DNA from: Winogradskyella eximia
GTDB taxonomy: Bacteria > Bacteroidota > Bacteroidia > Flavobacteriales > Flavobacteriaceae
DNA length: 64,000 bases
Assembly: GCF_003386165.1 (NCBI RefSeq)
Contig: NZ_QRDV01000003.1
Location: forward strand, 124,001-188,000
Direction: 5' to 3'
How positions within the stretch are numbered: the stretch's first letter is position 1; every line of letters begins with the position of its first letter. The notes below the pieces were generated by a model. It did not search any database. It worked only from the letters and a program-made list of their open reading frames with translations, and was not told where the DNA came from. A program made the position numbers and the translations under genes. Below, piece after piece: positions 23,761-33,041 of the stretch.

Positions 23761-26520
23761 TTATCTCTGGTTGTTTTTGGTTTTATCAAAAACGTAATCT
23801 ATAACTTCTTTATGACGTTTTTTAGAACGTACTGAACTTCCTGCTGCTGGTGCTCCATAAGGTCTTCTGCTTGCTGATCTAAATTGTCTAGCTTCGTCAA
23901 AATGCATTAATAAATGACTGTATGCTCCCATATTTCTTGGTTCCTCTTGAGCCCAAACAACATCTTCTGCATTTTTATATTTTTTCATCATTGCTCTCAT
24001 ATCATCCGCAGGCAATGGAAATAATTGTTCTATTCTAACTAGAGCAACATCATCTCTTTCTAGATTTTCTTGTTCCTCTAATAAATCATAATAAAACTTA
24101 CCTGTAACAAAAACTAATGTTTTTATTTTATCTGCTTTAGCATTAGCATCATCAATTAACATTTGAAAACTTCCATTTGCAAATTCTTCAACTGTTGATA
24201 CCACTTTTGGATGACGTAATAAACTCTTTGGTGTAAATACAATTAAAGGTTTTCTGTAATTTGCTTTCATTTGTCGTCTTAACAAATGAAACATGTTCGC
24301 AGGTGTTGTACAATCAGCAACAAACATATTATCTTTTGCACATAACTGTAAATAACGCTCCATTCTTGCAGATGAATGTTCTGCTCCTTGCCCTTCATAG
24401 CCATGTGGCAATAACATTACTAAACCATTTTGAAGCTTCCATTTATCTTCTGCTGCAGAAATATATTGATCTAACATTATCTGTGCTCCATTACTGAAAT
24501 CACCAAATTGTGCTTCCCAAATAGTTAAAGTTTTAGGACTTGCCATAGCATAACCATAATCAAAACCAACTACTCCATATTCTGATAATAGGGAATTATA
24601 AATAAAGAATTTCCCTTGTTGATCACTTAACTTATTATGAAGGATTATTTCCTCTTCACTATCTTCTACTTTTACAACAGCATGTCGATGAGAAAATGTA
24701 CCACGTTCTACATCTTGTCCAGAAATTCTAACGTCATTACCTTCCAATAAAAGAGATCCATATGCCAAATGCTCTGCCATGGCCCAATCTAATCGATCTT
24801 CATCAAACATCGTTTGTCTAGATTCGATTAATCGTTGAATTTTTCTTATAAATTTTTTATCTTCTGGTAAGTTAGATATTACTTCTGCAATTTCTCTAAG
24901 TCCTTCTTTAGAATACGTTGTATCCACGGACATCATCATTTTATCTTCTTGTACAGATACAAAATCTACCCATTCATTTTGCATAAATGGTGTAATTTCC
25001 GTTTTCTTAACCTTACGAGAATCTTCAAGCTTTTCTTCAAGCTTATCTTTATATTCTTTTTCTATTTTGGCAACAAAATCATTATTAATTACTCCTTCTG
25101 CTAACAGTCTTGCTGCATAAATATCTCTAGGATTTTTATGTTTTGCTATTGCTTTATATAATAATGGTTGTGTAAACTTAGGTTCATCTCCTTCATTATG
25201 TCCATATTTTCTATATCCTAGCATATCAATAAAGACATCACGTTTAAATTTCATTCTAAAATGTAACGCAAATAATGTAGCATGTACTACAGCTTCAACA
25301 TCGTCTGCATTAACATGTAAAACAGGCGAAAGTGTTACCTTACCAACATCAGTACAATAGGTACTTGACCTAGCGTCTAAATAATTGGTTGTAAAACCAA
25401 TTTGATTATTTACTACAATATGAATTGTACCATTAGTTTTATAACCATCTAATTGTGCCATTTGCACTAATTCATAAACTAAACCTTGTCCTGCAATTGC
25501 TGCGTCACCATGAACAATTATAGGTAATACTTGCGATGGATTATCTGGGTATTTATCATCTTGTTTAGCTCTAGAAATACCTTCTACAACCGCACCAACT
25601 GTTTCTAAATGTGACGGGTTTGGTGCAATGTTAATATTTATGTGTTTTCCTGTATCTGTAACACGATCACTCGTCCATCCTAAATGGTATTTTACATCTC
25701 CATCAAAAACCTCTTGCTCATAATCTTTTCCATCAAATTCGCTAAAGATATCTTTTGCAGACTTCCCAAAGATATTAGTTAATGTACTAAGACGACCACG
25801 ATGCGCCATTCCCATAACAAATTCTTTTACATCATATTCAGATGCCTGCTCAATTAAAGCATCTAAAGCCGGAATTAAAGCTTCGCCACCCTCTAAAGAA
25901 AAACGTTTTTGACCTACATATTTGGTATGTAAAAAGTTCTCAAACGACACTGCTTCATTTAACTTTCTTAATATATGTTTCTTCTTCTCAACAGAAAATT
26001 GTGGATGATTATCATTAACATTCAACTTATTCTGAATCCATGCAATTTCTTCAGGCTTTCTGATGTACATATACTCTACACCAATAGATTCACAATATAC
26101 TTTTTCTAAATGATCAATAATTGTTTGTAAAGTAGACGATGTACCTAAACCAAGAACTTCACCAGCAGAAAACACCGTATTTAAATCGGATTTTGATAGG
26201 CCGAAGTTTTCAATTTCAAGTGTTGGTGCATACTTACGTCTTGCCCTTACTGGATTTGTTTTTGTAAACAAATGCCCTCGACTTCTGTAGCCATCTATAA
26301 GTTTTATAAGTTGAAACTCTTTTTGAAGTTGTTCTGGCATTTGCGTAGAAACACCTTCAATAATTTCACCTTCTAAGCCGTAATTTTCGGATCCAAAATC
26401 ATAACCTTGAAAAAAGGCACGCCAACTAGGCTCTACAGAATCGGGATTTTTGAGGTATTGGTCATATAAATCAGCAAAATATGCCGTATGTGCCGCGTTA
26501 AGAAAAGAATATTTATCCAT
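23761..26520 (-). CDS. sucA: 2-oxoglutarate dehydrogenase E1
   Basis: Thiamine-diphosphate dependent decarboxylase of the TCA cycle, 919 aa. The N-terminal motif SFLNAAHTAYFADLYDQYLK is the E2-binding segment. FVMGMAHRGRLSTLTNI (near residue 238) is the active-site region, and GDAAIAGQGLVYE with NNQIGFTTN forms the ThDP/Mg site. The C-terminal domain has LPHGYEGQGAEHSSARMERY. It forms a two-gene operon with sucB and has a TATTTTTG promoter element upstream. Confidence 0.96.
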   Translation of the reverse strand: MDKYSFLNAAHTAYFADLYDQYLKNPDSVEPSWRAFFQGYDFGSENYGLEGEIIEGVSTQMPEQLQKEFQLIKLIDGYRSRGHLFTKTNPVRARRKYAPTLEIENFGLSKSDLNTVFSAGEVLGLGTSSTLQTIIDHLEKVYCESIGVEYMYIRKPEEIAWIQNKLNVNDNHPQFSVEKKKHILRKLNEAVSFENFLHTKYVGQKRFSLEGGEALIPALDALIEQASEYDVKEFVMGMAHRGRLSTLTNIFGKSAKDIFSEFDGKDYEQEVFDGDVKYHLGWTSDRVTDTGKHININIAPNPSHLETVGAVVEGISRAKQDDKYPDNPSQVLPIIVHGDAAIAGQGLVYELVQMAQLDGYKTNGTIHIVVNNQIGFTTNYLDARSSTYCTDVGKVTLSPVLHVNADDVEAVVHATLFALHFRMKFKRDVFIDMLGYRKYGHNEGDEPKFTQPLLYKAIAKHKNPRDIYAARLLAEGVINNDFVAKIEKEYKDKLEEKLEDSRKVKKTEITPFMQNEWVDFVSVQEDKMMMSVDTTYSKEGLREIAEVISNLPEDKKFIRKIQRLIESRQTMFDEDRLDWAMAEHLAYGSLLLEGNDVRISGQDVERGTFSHRHAVVKVEDSEEEIILHNKLSDQQGKFFIYNSLLSEYGVVGFDYGYAMASPKTLTIWEAQFGDFSNGAQIMLDQYISAAEDKWKLQNGLVMLLPHGYEGQGAEHSSARMERYLQLCAKDNMFVADCTTPANMFHLLRRQMKANYRKPLIVFTPKSLLRHPKVVSTVEEFANGSFQMLIDDANAKADKIKTLVFVTGKFYYDLLEEQENLERDDVALVRIEQLFPLPADDMRAMMKKYKNAEDVVWAQEEPRNMGAYSHLLMHFDEARQFRSASRRPYGAPAAGSSVRSKKRHKEVIDYVFDKTKNNQR

Positions 26521-26559
26521 TATACTTTTTGAGACGTTTTCGTTTCAACATAATTTATT

Positions 26560-26567
26560 CAAAAATA
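26560..26567 (-). promoter_or_regulatory. sucA -7 element TATTTTTG
   Basis: Full TAnnTTTG match on the minus strand, 39 nt before the sucA start. No clear -33 element. Confidence 0.5.
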
Positions 26568-26637
26568 CAACTTTTACTAAATATAGATAAGGTTTTATTA
26601 TATTTATAACATATAGAAAAAAACAAATACCTTCATT

Positions 26638-27180
26638 ATGAATAACAATTATATTTCCTTTAAAAAATCCTTACTTACTGCCTCTATAATTTTCTTTTTC
26701 ACAATCAGTTGTTTCGCACAAGAACCAATCTCTAAAACTAATAACTTTTGGAGTCAAGTAGAATTTGGTGGAGGGTTGGGCTTAAATTTTGGTGATGGCT
26801 ATTTTAGTAGTTCTATAACTCCAAATGCGTTATATCGTTTTAGTCCTTATATAGCTACTGGCATTGGGTTAAATTTTTCTTATAGTTCTCAAAAAAAAGT
26901 ATTTAAATCTACTGTACTAGGAGGTAGTATTATAGGTTTATTTAATCCTATAAGAGAAATACAGGTTTCTACAGAATTTGAACAATTACATGTTAGTCGA
27001 AATTTCGACGAAAAATACATAACTAACGAAGATGACAATTATTGGTACCCAGCTCTATTTATAGGTGCTGGTTACACTAGTAGCAATGTAACCATTGGTA
27101 TTAGATACGATATGCTTTACGACAAAGATAAAAGTGTGTATTCTGAAGCATGGATGCCTTTTGTTAGGTTTAGATTTTAA
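26638..27180 (+). CDS. Small outer-membrane beta-barrel protein
   Basis: 180 aa, signal peptide at residues 1-27 ending SCFAQ. The mature part has strands such as FGGGLGLNFGDGYF, YIATGIGLNFSYSSQ and ALFIGAGYTSSNVTIGIRYD and ends FVRFRF, an aromatic-terminated barrel strand. Homologues next to sucA are often named alpha-ketoglutarate decarboxylase in databases. That name comes from the neighbour, since nothing enzymatic is visible. Divergent from sucA, with a strong terminator behind it. Confidence 0.7.
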   Translation: MNNNYISFKKSLLTASIIFFFTISCFAQEPISKTNNFWSQVEFGGGLGLNFGDGYFSSSITPNALYRFSPYIATGIGLNFSYSSQKKVFKSTVLGGSIIGLFNPIREIQVSTEFEQLHVSRNFDEKYITNEDDNYWYPALFIGAGYTSSNVTIGIRYDMLYDKDKSVYSEAWMPFVRFRF

Positions 27181-27238
27181 CAAAAGTTGATTCAAATAGA
27201 TTTACTAAAATTATAATTACTACAAAACACAAATTTCC

Positions 27239-27280
27239 TTATAATAAAACCCGCAATCAAACTTGTGGGTTTTATTATAA
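27239..27280 (+). terminator. Long-stem bidirectional terminator
   Basis: An 18-bp stem (27239-27256 with 27263-27280) includes AAAACCCGCAA/TTGTGGGTTTT with one G-T pair and a 6-nt loop. The A-rich left arm and T-rich right arm allow termination both ways. It insulates the nos cluster from the gene before it. Confidence 0.85.
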
Positions 27281-27377
27281 TTTCACGCCAAAAATTCACC
27301 TTAACACTAACTAATATAGTTGATTACAAAAAAATATTGTATTCAAGCTTACTGAAAAGACATGATTAATTATTAAA

Positions 27378-27395
27378 TAGGATAAAATTATCCTA
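27378..27395 (+). promoter_or_regulatory. Rrf2-type operator candidate, nos promoter
   Basis: TAGGATAAAATTATCCTA: two perfect 8-nt arms (TAGGATAA/TTATCCTA) around AA. The core GGAyAAAwTwrTCC recurs at 34992, 40513 and, as its reverse complement, at 41030, each time before a gene of the same island, including the Rrf2 regulator. Confidence 0.6.
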
Positions 27396-27400
27396 ATACA

Positions 27401-27443
27401 TGATAAATATCATATATTTTTCATGTTAGCCTATTTAAATTTG
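27401..27443 (+). promoter_or_regulatory. Crp/Fnr-like box and -7 element of the nos operon
   Basis: TGATAAATATCA (27401-27412) has the TGAT-N4-ATCA form of Crp/Fnr-family sites. TAAATTTG (27436-27443) is a full -7 match. With a start near 27450 the box is centred near -43, close to the -41.5 used by class II activators. The same box type occurs at 34971. No Crp/Fnr gene is in the window. Confidence 0.5.
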
Positions 27444-27464
27444 ACAAAAATTAAATCTAAAACA

Positions 27465-27953
27465 ATGAAGAAATCACTAAAAATTTTAACAATGATCGCT
27501 ATTGCAACTGTTTTTAGTTGCGGAGGTGGTGATAAAAAGAAAGAAGCAGAAACTGGTTATGGTAAAAAAGCACCTGTAAAAACAGAAAAGAAAGAGGCAG
27601 CTTCACAACGTGTAGAACTCTCTAATAAAGGAGTTGGCCCAATTAAATCTGTAACATTAGAAGCAGAAGTTAACCAAGACATGGCAGCACATGGTAAAGA
27701 AGTGTATGCAAAAATGTGTACCGCTTGTCATAAGGCAGACAAAAAATTTATTGGTCCTGCACCAACAGGAATTTTAAAAAGAAGAACTCCAGAATGGGTA
27801 ATGAATATGATTCTTAATCCAGAACAAATGGTTAAAGAAGATCCACTAGCTAAGGACTTATTAATGGAATTCAATGGTGCACCTATGGCGAACCAACACC
27901 TTACAGAAGAAGAAGCAAGAGCTGTCTTAGAATATTTTAGAACCTTAAAATAA
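27465..27953 (+). CDS. c-type cytochrome lipoprotein of the nos cluster
   Basis: 162 aa from MKKSLKILTM. Lipobox VFSCGGG places Cys at residue 18. One heme motif, CTACHKAD, lies near residue 86, and the distal Met is probably in the GAPMANQHLT region, so it is a mono-heme class I cytochrome anchored to a membrane. The frame is open 14 codons further upstream to 27423, but that would lack a signal peptide start and overlap the -7 element. It is the first gene of the nos operon and a likely electron donor to NosZ. Confidence 0.85.
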   Translation: MKKSLKILTMIAIATVFSCGGGDKKKEAETGYGKKAPVKTEKKEAASQRVELSNKGVGPIKSVTLEAEVNQDMAAHGKEVYAKMCTACHKADKKFIGPAPTGILKRRTPEWVMNMILNPEQMVKEDPLAKDLLMEFNGAPMANQHLTEEEARAVLEYFRTLK

Positions 27954-27959
27954 ATATTT

Positions 27960-28532
27960 ATGAAACTAACCAAACACCTGTTTATTGTCTTTGCAATTGC
28001 TTCTCTTTTTAGCTCATGCAAAGATGCGAGCAAAGACGCTTCAACCACGTCATCAGAACTAAAAACCGAAACACAATCTACAGAACGGACTGGCCAAGCC
28101 TTTATTGAAGATGATGGCAGTACAACCGTTTTAAGTATTGCTATTGGCTCTAAAGATCACACCACTTTAGTTGCTGCAGTTCAAGCAGCTCAATTAGAAA
28201 ATGCTTTAGTTAACGCAGGTCCTTTAATGGTATTTGCTCCAACAAATGAGGCATTTGCAGCATTACCAGAAGGTACTGTTGAGAACTTATTGAAACCAGA
28301 AAATAAAGATGCTTTAGCTAATATTTTAAAGTATCATGTGACTCCTGGTAACTACTCAAAAGATTTTTTAAAGAAATTTAAAAAACTAGGTCAAGCTAAT
28401 AATGATTATGTAAAGGTAGAAGTCGTAGACGGAGAGCCTATGATTGGAGGAGCAAAAATATTGGCAAGTATAAAGGCTGGTAACGGAATTGTACACGTTA
28501 TTGACAAAGTTTTATTACCTCCAACTAAATAA
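27960..28532 (+). CDS. Fasciclin (FAS1) domain lipoprotein
   Basis: 190 aa. The lipoprotein signal ends at LFSSCKD (Cys near residue 20). A single FAS1 domain spans about residues 50-188, with the family landmarks GPLMVFAPTNEAFAALP and ILKYHVTPGNYS and the terminal NGIVHVIDKVLLP. It lies 6 nt after the cytochrome and 27 nt before nosZ, so it is part of the operon. Its role in N2O reduction is not established to my knowledge; protein-protein contact at the cell envelope is a guess. Confidence 0.85.
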   Translation: MKLTKHLFIVFAIASLFSSCKDASKDASTTSSELKTETQSTERTGQAFIEDDGSTTVLSIAIGSKDHTTLVAAVQAAQLENALVNAGPLMVFAPTNEAFAALPEGTVENLLKPENKDALANILKYHVTPGNYSKDFLKKFKKLGQANNDYVKVEVVDGEPMIGGAKILASIKAGNGIVHVIDKVLLPPTK

Positions 28533-28559
28533 TTCTAACGCTAATTAAAACAATAAACA

Positions 28560-30518
28560 ATGAAAAAAATACTAAAATCAACACTTGCAATTGTAGCGGT
28601 TTTTGCCGCATTTACAAGTTGTAATAATTCTGGTAAGTCTAGTAATTCTGGAGCCTTATCTAGCAACAACGCAGAAAAAGTATATATAGCACCAGGAGAG
28701 CACGATTCGCATTATGCATTTCTATCTGGTGGTTATAGTGGTAACCTTACCGTTTATGGCTTACCTTCTGGAAGAATGTTTAAAGAAATTCCTGTTTTCT
28801 CACAATTTCCAACAAATGGTTATGGGTATTCTGAAGAAACTAAACCGATGTTAGAGACTTCTTTTGGTTTTGTACCTTGGGACGATTCGCATCACCCAGA
28901 TATTTCTCAAACTAAAGGAAAATTGGATGGTCGTTGGATTTTCATTAATGGTAACAATACACCTCGTATTGCAAGAATTAGTTTAACTACTTTTGAGACT
29001 GAAGAAATAATTGAAGTTCCTAACAGTGCAGGTAACCACAGTTCTTCATTCATTACAGAAAATACTGAGTATGTAGTTGCAGGAACACGTTTTTCTGTGC
29101 CAATTCCACAAAAGGATATGTCTATAAAAGACTATAAAGGAAACTTTAAAGGTGCTTTATCTTTTATATCTGTAGATCCAGAACATGGACACATGGATAT
29201 TAAATTTCAAGTATTGATGCCAGGTTTCAACTATGATTTATCACATCCTGGACGTGGAAAATCTCATGGTTGGTTCTTCTTCACCACTTATAATACTGAA
29301 GAAGCAAACTCACTATTAGAAGTTAATGCATCTCAAAATGATAAAGATTTTATTGCAGCTATAAACTGGAAAAAAATTGAAGAATATGTAAATAATGGTG
29401 GTGGTACAATGATGCCTGCTAATTATGCACACAATGTGTATAGTGATGACACACACACAGCTACTTCTACAATGAAAAAAGAAGTACGTGTTGTCAATCC
29501 TTCAGAAGTTCCTGGAGCAGTCTATTTATTACCAACACCAAAATCACCTCATGGTTGTGATGTAGATCCTTCTGGAGAATACATTGTAGGTAATGGTAAA
29601 TTATCTGCTAATTTAACAGTACACTCATTTACAAAAATGTTAGCTGCTATTGAGAGTGAGAAATTTGCTGGCGAAGCTTATGGTATTCCAATTTTAAATT
29701 TCGAAGATGTTTTAGCAGGTTCAGTTGAGCAACCAGGATTAGGACCTTTACACACTGAATTTGATGGTAAAGGAAATGCATATACAACGTTCTTTATTTC
29801 TTCTGAAGTTGTAAAATGGAAATTAGGCACATGGGAAGTTATCGATAGAAAACCAACATATTATTCTGTAGGTCACTTAACAATTCCTGGCGGAAACTCA
29901 GCAGAACCTTTTGGTAAATACATGTTCGCAATGAACAAAATAACAAAAGATAGATATTTACCTACAGGCCCAGAAATGGAACACTCGGCGCAACTATATG
30001 ATATTTCAGGAGAAAAAATGGAACTACTTTTAGATTTCCCAACTCATGGTGAACCTCACTATGCAGCAGCAATTCCTGCCGAAATTATTAAAAATAACTC
30101 TCGTAAAATCTTTAAGTTATCAGAGAACCAACATCCTAAAAAAGCGCTTAGCGATGCAGATACTAAGGTTGTTAGAGATGGTAAAAACGTCCATATTTAT
30201 ATGACTATGATACGTAGCCACTTTTCACCAGATAATATTGAAGGTGTAAAAGTTGGAGACAAAGTATACTTTCATATTACCAACTTAGAACAAGATTTTG
30301 ATGTACCGCATGGTTTTGCAATGATTGGTGCTAGAAATGCTGAGTTATTAATTGCACCAGGTCAAACAAAAACATTAACATGGGAACCTGAAAGAGTTGG
30401 TGTTTGGCCATTCTATTGTACAGATTTCTGTTCTGCATTACACCAAGAAATGCAAGGTTATGTTCGTGTATCTCCAGCTAGTTCAGACATTGAATTGTCT
30501 TGGTCTTTAGGAGAATAG
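28560..30518 (+). CDS. nosZ: Nitrous oxide reductase, clade II (lipoprotein type)
   Basis: Reduces N2O to N2 in the periplasm; 652 aa. The N-terminus is a Sec lipoprotein signal (FAAFTSCNN), not the twin-arginine signal of clade I. CuZ histidine ligand regions are DDSHHPD near 108, GNHSSSF, SHGWFFFT, SPHGCDVD, LHTEFD and HGEPHYAAA. The C-terminal cupredoxin domain has the CuA motif CTDFCSALHQEM near residue 620. All expected copper ligand motifs are present, so it should be functional. Two hairpins follow it. Confidence 0.96.
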   Translation: MKKILKSTLAIVAVFAAFTSCNNSGKSSNSGALSSNNAEKVYIAPGEHDSHYAFLSGGYSGNLTVYGLPSGRMFKEIPVFSQFPTNGYGYSEETKPMLETSFGFVPWDDSHHPDISQTKGKLDGRWIFINGNNTPRIARISLTTFETEEIIEVPNSAGNHSSSFITENTEYVVAGTRFSVPIPQKDMSIKDYKGNFKGALSFISVDPEHGHMDIKFQVLMPGFNYDLSHPGRGKSHGWFFFTTYNTEEANSLLEVNASQNDKDFIAAINWKKIEEYVNNGGGTMMPANYAHNVYSDDTHTATSTMKKEVRVVNPSEVPGAVYLLPTPKSPHGCDVDPSGEYIVGNGKLSANLTVHSFTKMLAAIESEKFAGEAYGIPILNFEDVLAGSVEQPGLGPLHTEFDGKGNAYTTFFISSEVVKWKLGTWEVIDRKPTYYSVGHLTIPGGNSAEPFGKYMFAMNKITKDRYLPTGPEMEHSAQLYDISGEKMELLLDFPTHGEPHYAAAIPAEIIKNNSRKIFKLSENQHPKKALSDADTKVVRDGKNVHIYMTMIRSHFSPDNIEGVKVGDKVYFHITNLEQDFDVPHGFAMIGARNAELLIAPGQTKTLTWEPERVGVWPFYCTDFCSALHQEMQGYVRVSPASSDIELSWSLGE

Positions 30519-30537
30519 TTTATTACTTATAAAAATT

Positions 30538-30610
30538 TAGGGAAATTTTGTTTTAGTGTTTATTTCCCTAATATAAGGCGAGAGTTGACATGTCGCTCTC
30601 GCCTTTCTTT
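30538..30610 (+). terminator. Two tandem hairpins after nosZ
   Basis: TAGGGAAAT/ATTTCCCTA (30538-30546, 30562-30570) is followed by AAGGCGAGAG/CTCTCGCCTT (30575-30584, 30596-30605) with a T-rich tail. The second is a good intrinsic terminator, so nosZ may be expressed far above the accessory genes downstream. Confidence 0.75.
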
Positions 30611-30700
30611 TCAAATCACTAATCACACCAAATAAACTCAAACTACTTGATTATAAAATTTGGTATCACTAAATGATTAATTAGCTAATAATATAAGATT

Positions 30701-31321
30701 ATGAAAAAGGCTGGAATTATAATGATATTAGGATCCTTATTGTTGCTTGGACTTTTTAAATTCCCTTTATGGAACATCATGTTAGGTGCTCCACAATACC
30801 CAGAACCATTAGGAATGAATATTTATATTCAAGGTATTAAAGGTGTACAAGAGTTCGATCTGCAAAACATAGACGGTTTAAACCACTATATTGGAATGAA
30901 AACCATTCCGAAAGCAGAAGATATGTGGGAGTTTTCAGTTTTTCCTAAAGTAATTATCGCAATGGTAATTTTAGGAGTAATCATAGGCTTATTAGGCTAT
31001 TTAGAAAAAGTAAGTTACAAGTACTTTTTAGGTTGGTTCTTATTTATGTCTATATTAGGTGTTTTAGGAATGTACGATTTTAATAACTGGCTCATAGATT
31101 ACGGAAGTAACTTAGATCCTCATGCTATTATAAAAGTAACAAATCCTGATGGCACACCAATGTCTTACAAACCACCACTATTAGGTTTTCAAAAATTACT
31201 AAATTTTGACGTAACTTCATTGCCACACATAGGAGGTTACCTTATGTTTATTGGTATGGCACTAACACTTGTTGCTTATTGGCTTGGCAGAAAAGCAAGC
31301 CTGAGAAAAACAACACAGTAA
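30701..31321 (+). CDS. Four-helix membrane protein of the nos cluster
   Basis: 206 aa. Helices lie at about residues 5-27, 84-104, 110-128 and 175-195, with a loop containing GLNHYIGMKTIPKAEDMWEF and a second loop rich in Pro/Gly. I recognise it as the conserved protein that precedes nosL in flavobacterial and other clade II nos clusters but know no proven function. Conserved His, Met and Trp residues in the loops suggest a copper or redox role. 42 nt before nosL. Confidence 0.7.
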   Translation: MKKAGIIMILGSLLLLGLFKFPLWNIMLGAPQYPEPLGMNIYIQGIKGVQEFDLQNIDGLNHYIGMKTIPKAEDMWEFSVFPKVIIAMVILGVIIGLLGYLEKVSYKYFLGWFLFMSILGVLGMYDFNNWLIDYGSNLDPHAIIKVTNPDGTPMSYKPPLLGFQKLLNFDVTSLPHIGGYLMFIGMALTLVAYWLGRKASLRKTTQ

Positions 31322-31363
31322 GTTAAGACTGTAATTTTCACAAACACTAAAACACTAAAAATC

Positions 31364-31801
31364 ATGCAAACACTAAAACACTATTTAATTTTTGCACTAC
31401 TACTCTTATTTTTCAGTTGTAATGTATCACCAGAACCTATAGATTATGGAAGTGACGGTTGTCAATTCTGTAAAATGACTATAGTAGATAAGGTTCACGC
31501 TGCAGAAATTGTCACTAAAAAAGGTAAAGTTTATAAATTTGATGCTACAGAATGTATGATTAACTACACGAAAGATTTTGATACAACTGAAATTCAACTT
31601 TATTTATCTAATAACTACACCACACCAGAAGCATTAATTGATGCTACAAAAGCGACATTTTTAATTAGCAAAAATATACCAAGCCCTATGGGTGCTTACC
31701 TTTCAGCCTTTAAAGATAAGGCAGATGCTAAAAAATTTCAAGCAGATAAAGGAGGCGATTTATACACTTGGGAAACCTTACTAGCCAAATTTAAAGACTA
31801 G
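31364..31801 (+). CDS. nosL: NosL copper chaperone lipoprotein
   Basis: 145 aa. The lipoprotein signal ends at LLFFSCNV (Cys near residue 19). The GCQFCKM motif near residue 33 is the C-x2-C-x-M copper(I) site of NosL, and KFDATECMINY near 66 adds the second conserved region. It delivers Cu(I) for the CuZ site of NosZ. nosD begins 4 nt after its stop. Confidence 0.93.
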   Translation: MQTLKHYLIFALLLLFFSCNVSPEPIDYGSDGCQFCKMTIVDKVHAAEIVTKKGKVYKFDATECMINYTKDFDTTEIQLYLSNNYTTPEALIDATKATFLISKNIPSPMGAYLSAFKDKADAKKFQADKGGDLYTWETLLAKFKD

Positions 31802-31805
31802 TAAC

Positions 31806-33041
31806 ATGAGACATATTCTAGTATTATTAGCAGTCATTTTAATGGCTAAACTTACTGTTGCCCAAACTGTCGAGGTTTGTAAAACATGTCCTATTTCAAC
31901 ATTAAAAGATGGTATTGCACAGGCAAAAGATTTTGACACCATTGTGGTTAAAAAAGGAACGTACAAAGAACATAATGTTCTTGTCAATAAACCTTTAACT
32001 ATTATTGGTGAAAATTATCCTGTTATTGATGGTGAATTAAAAGGTGAAATAATTACTGTTACCTCAGATAATGTTACTGTAGACGGTTTATTCATTATTA
32101 ACGTTGGTAATAGTTATACAGCAGATTATGCAGCCATCCGTGTTAAGAACAGCAAAAATTTCTTAATTCAGAATTTAGTTTTAGAAAAATTATTCTTTGG
32201 TATATACATCGAAAAATCAAGAGATGGAAAAGTCTTTCACAACAAAATAATTGGAGAAGCTGTAGAAGAATATAATTCTGGAAATGGTATTCAACTATGG
32301 TACAGTAGAAATGTTCAAATTGAACATAATTTTGTACAGCATGTTAGAGATGGCATTTATTTAGAATTTTCTAATGATTGTGTTATTAAAAATAATGTCA
32401 GTGCATTAAACGTACGTTACGGCTTACACTTTATGTTTTCTAACGACGACTCATATGAAGATAACACCTTTGAAAATAATGGTGCTGGTGTTGCTGTGAT
32501 GTTTTCAAAACGGATACAAATGTTTAATAATATTTTTAAAGAAAATTGGGGAACAGCTTCTTACGGTCTGTTGCTAAAAGAAATTAATGATGCTGAAATT
32601 GTAGGCAATACGTTTGAGAACAATACTATTGGAATTAATATTGAAGGTTCTAATCGTATTAATTACAAGCATAATACATTTTCAAATAATGGTTGGGCCA
32701 TTAAAGTGAAAGGCGCTTGCTATACTAACATCTTTACAGAAAACAACTTTTTGTACAATTCCTTTGATATTGCTTACAACAGTAAAGTCAATGACAATGA
32801 ATTTGACAAAAATTACTGGAGCAGTTACACAGGATACGACTTAGATAAAAATGGTATTGGAGATATCCCTTACCGACCAGTAAAACTCTTTTCTTATATC
32901 GTAAATCGTACACCAGAAACCATCATTTTACTGCGAAGTATGTTTATAGATATCATTGACTTTTCTGAAAAAGTATCACCTGTTTTTACACCAGATGATT
33001 TATTGGACAACAACCCACAAATAAAAAAACTAACATGGTAA
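31806..33041 (+). CDS. nosD: NosD periplasmic copper-site maturation protein
   Basis: 411 aa, signal peptide at residues 1-19 ending TVAQ. The body is a right-handed parallel beta-helix with repeated short strands (NVQIEHNFVQHV, CVIKNNVSALNV, AEIVGNTFENN and others), the CASH/NosD fold. It works with the NosFY ABC transporter to build CuZ. It overlaps nosF by 7 nt, so translation is coupled. Confidence 0.93.
   Translation: MRHILVLLAVILMAKLTVAQTVEVCKTCPISTLKDGIAQAKDFDTIVVKKGTYKEHNVLVNKPLTIIGENYPVIDGELKGEIITVTSDNVTVDGLFIINVGNSYTADYAAIRVKNSKNFLIQNLVLEKLFFGIYIEKSRDGKVFHNKIIGEAVEEYNSGNGIQLWYSRNVQIEHNFVQHVRDGIYLEFSNDCVIKNNVSALNVRYGLHFMFSNDDSYEDNTFENNGAGVAVMFSKRIQMFNNIFKENWGTASYGLLLKEINDAEIVGNTFENNTIGINIEGSNRINYKHNTFSNNGWAIKVKGACYTNIFTENNFLYNSFDIAYNSKVNDNEFDKNYWSSYTGYDLDKNGIGDIPYRPVKLFSYIVNRTPETIILLRSMFIDIIDFSEKVSPVFTPDDLLDNNPQIKKLTW

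Noticed and set aside
26638..27180. Name alpha-ketoglutarate decarboxylase
   Set aside because: Only a signal peptide and barrel strands are visible; the name is a neighbour-derived misannotation.
27423..27464. Longer N-terminus for the cytochrome lipoprotein
   Set aside because: It removes the signal peptide from the N-terminus and covers the -7 element.
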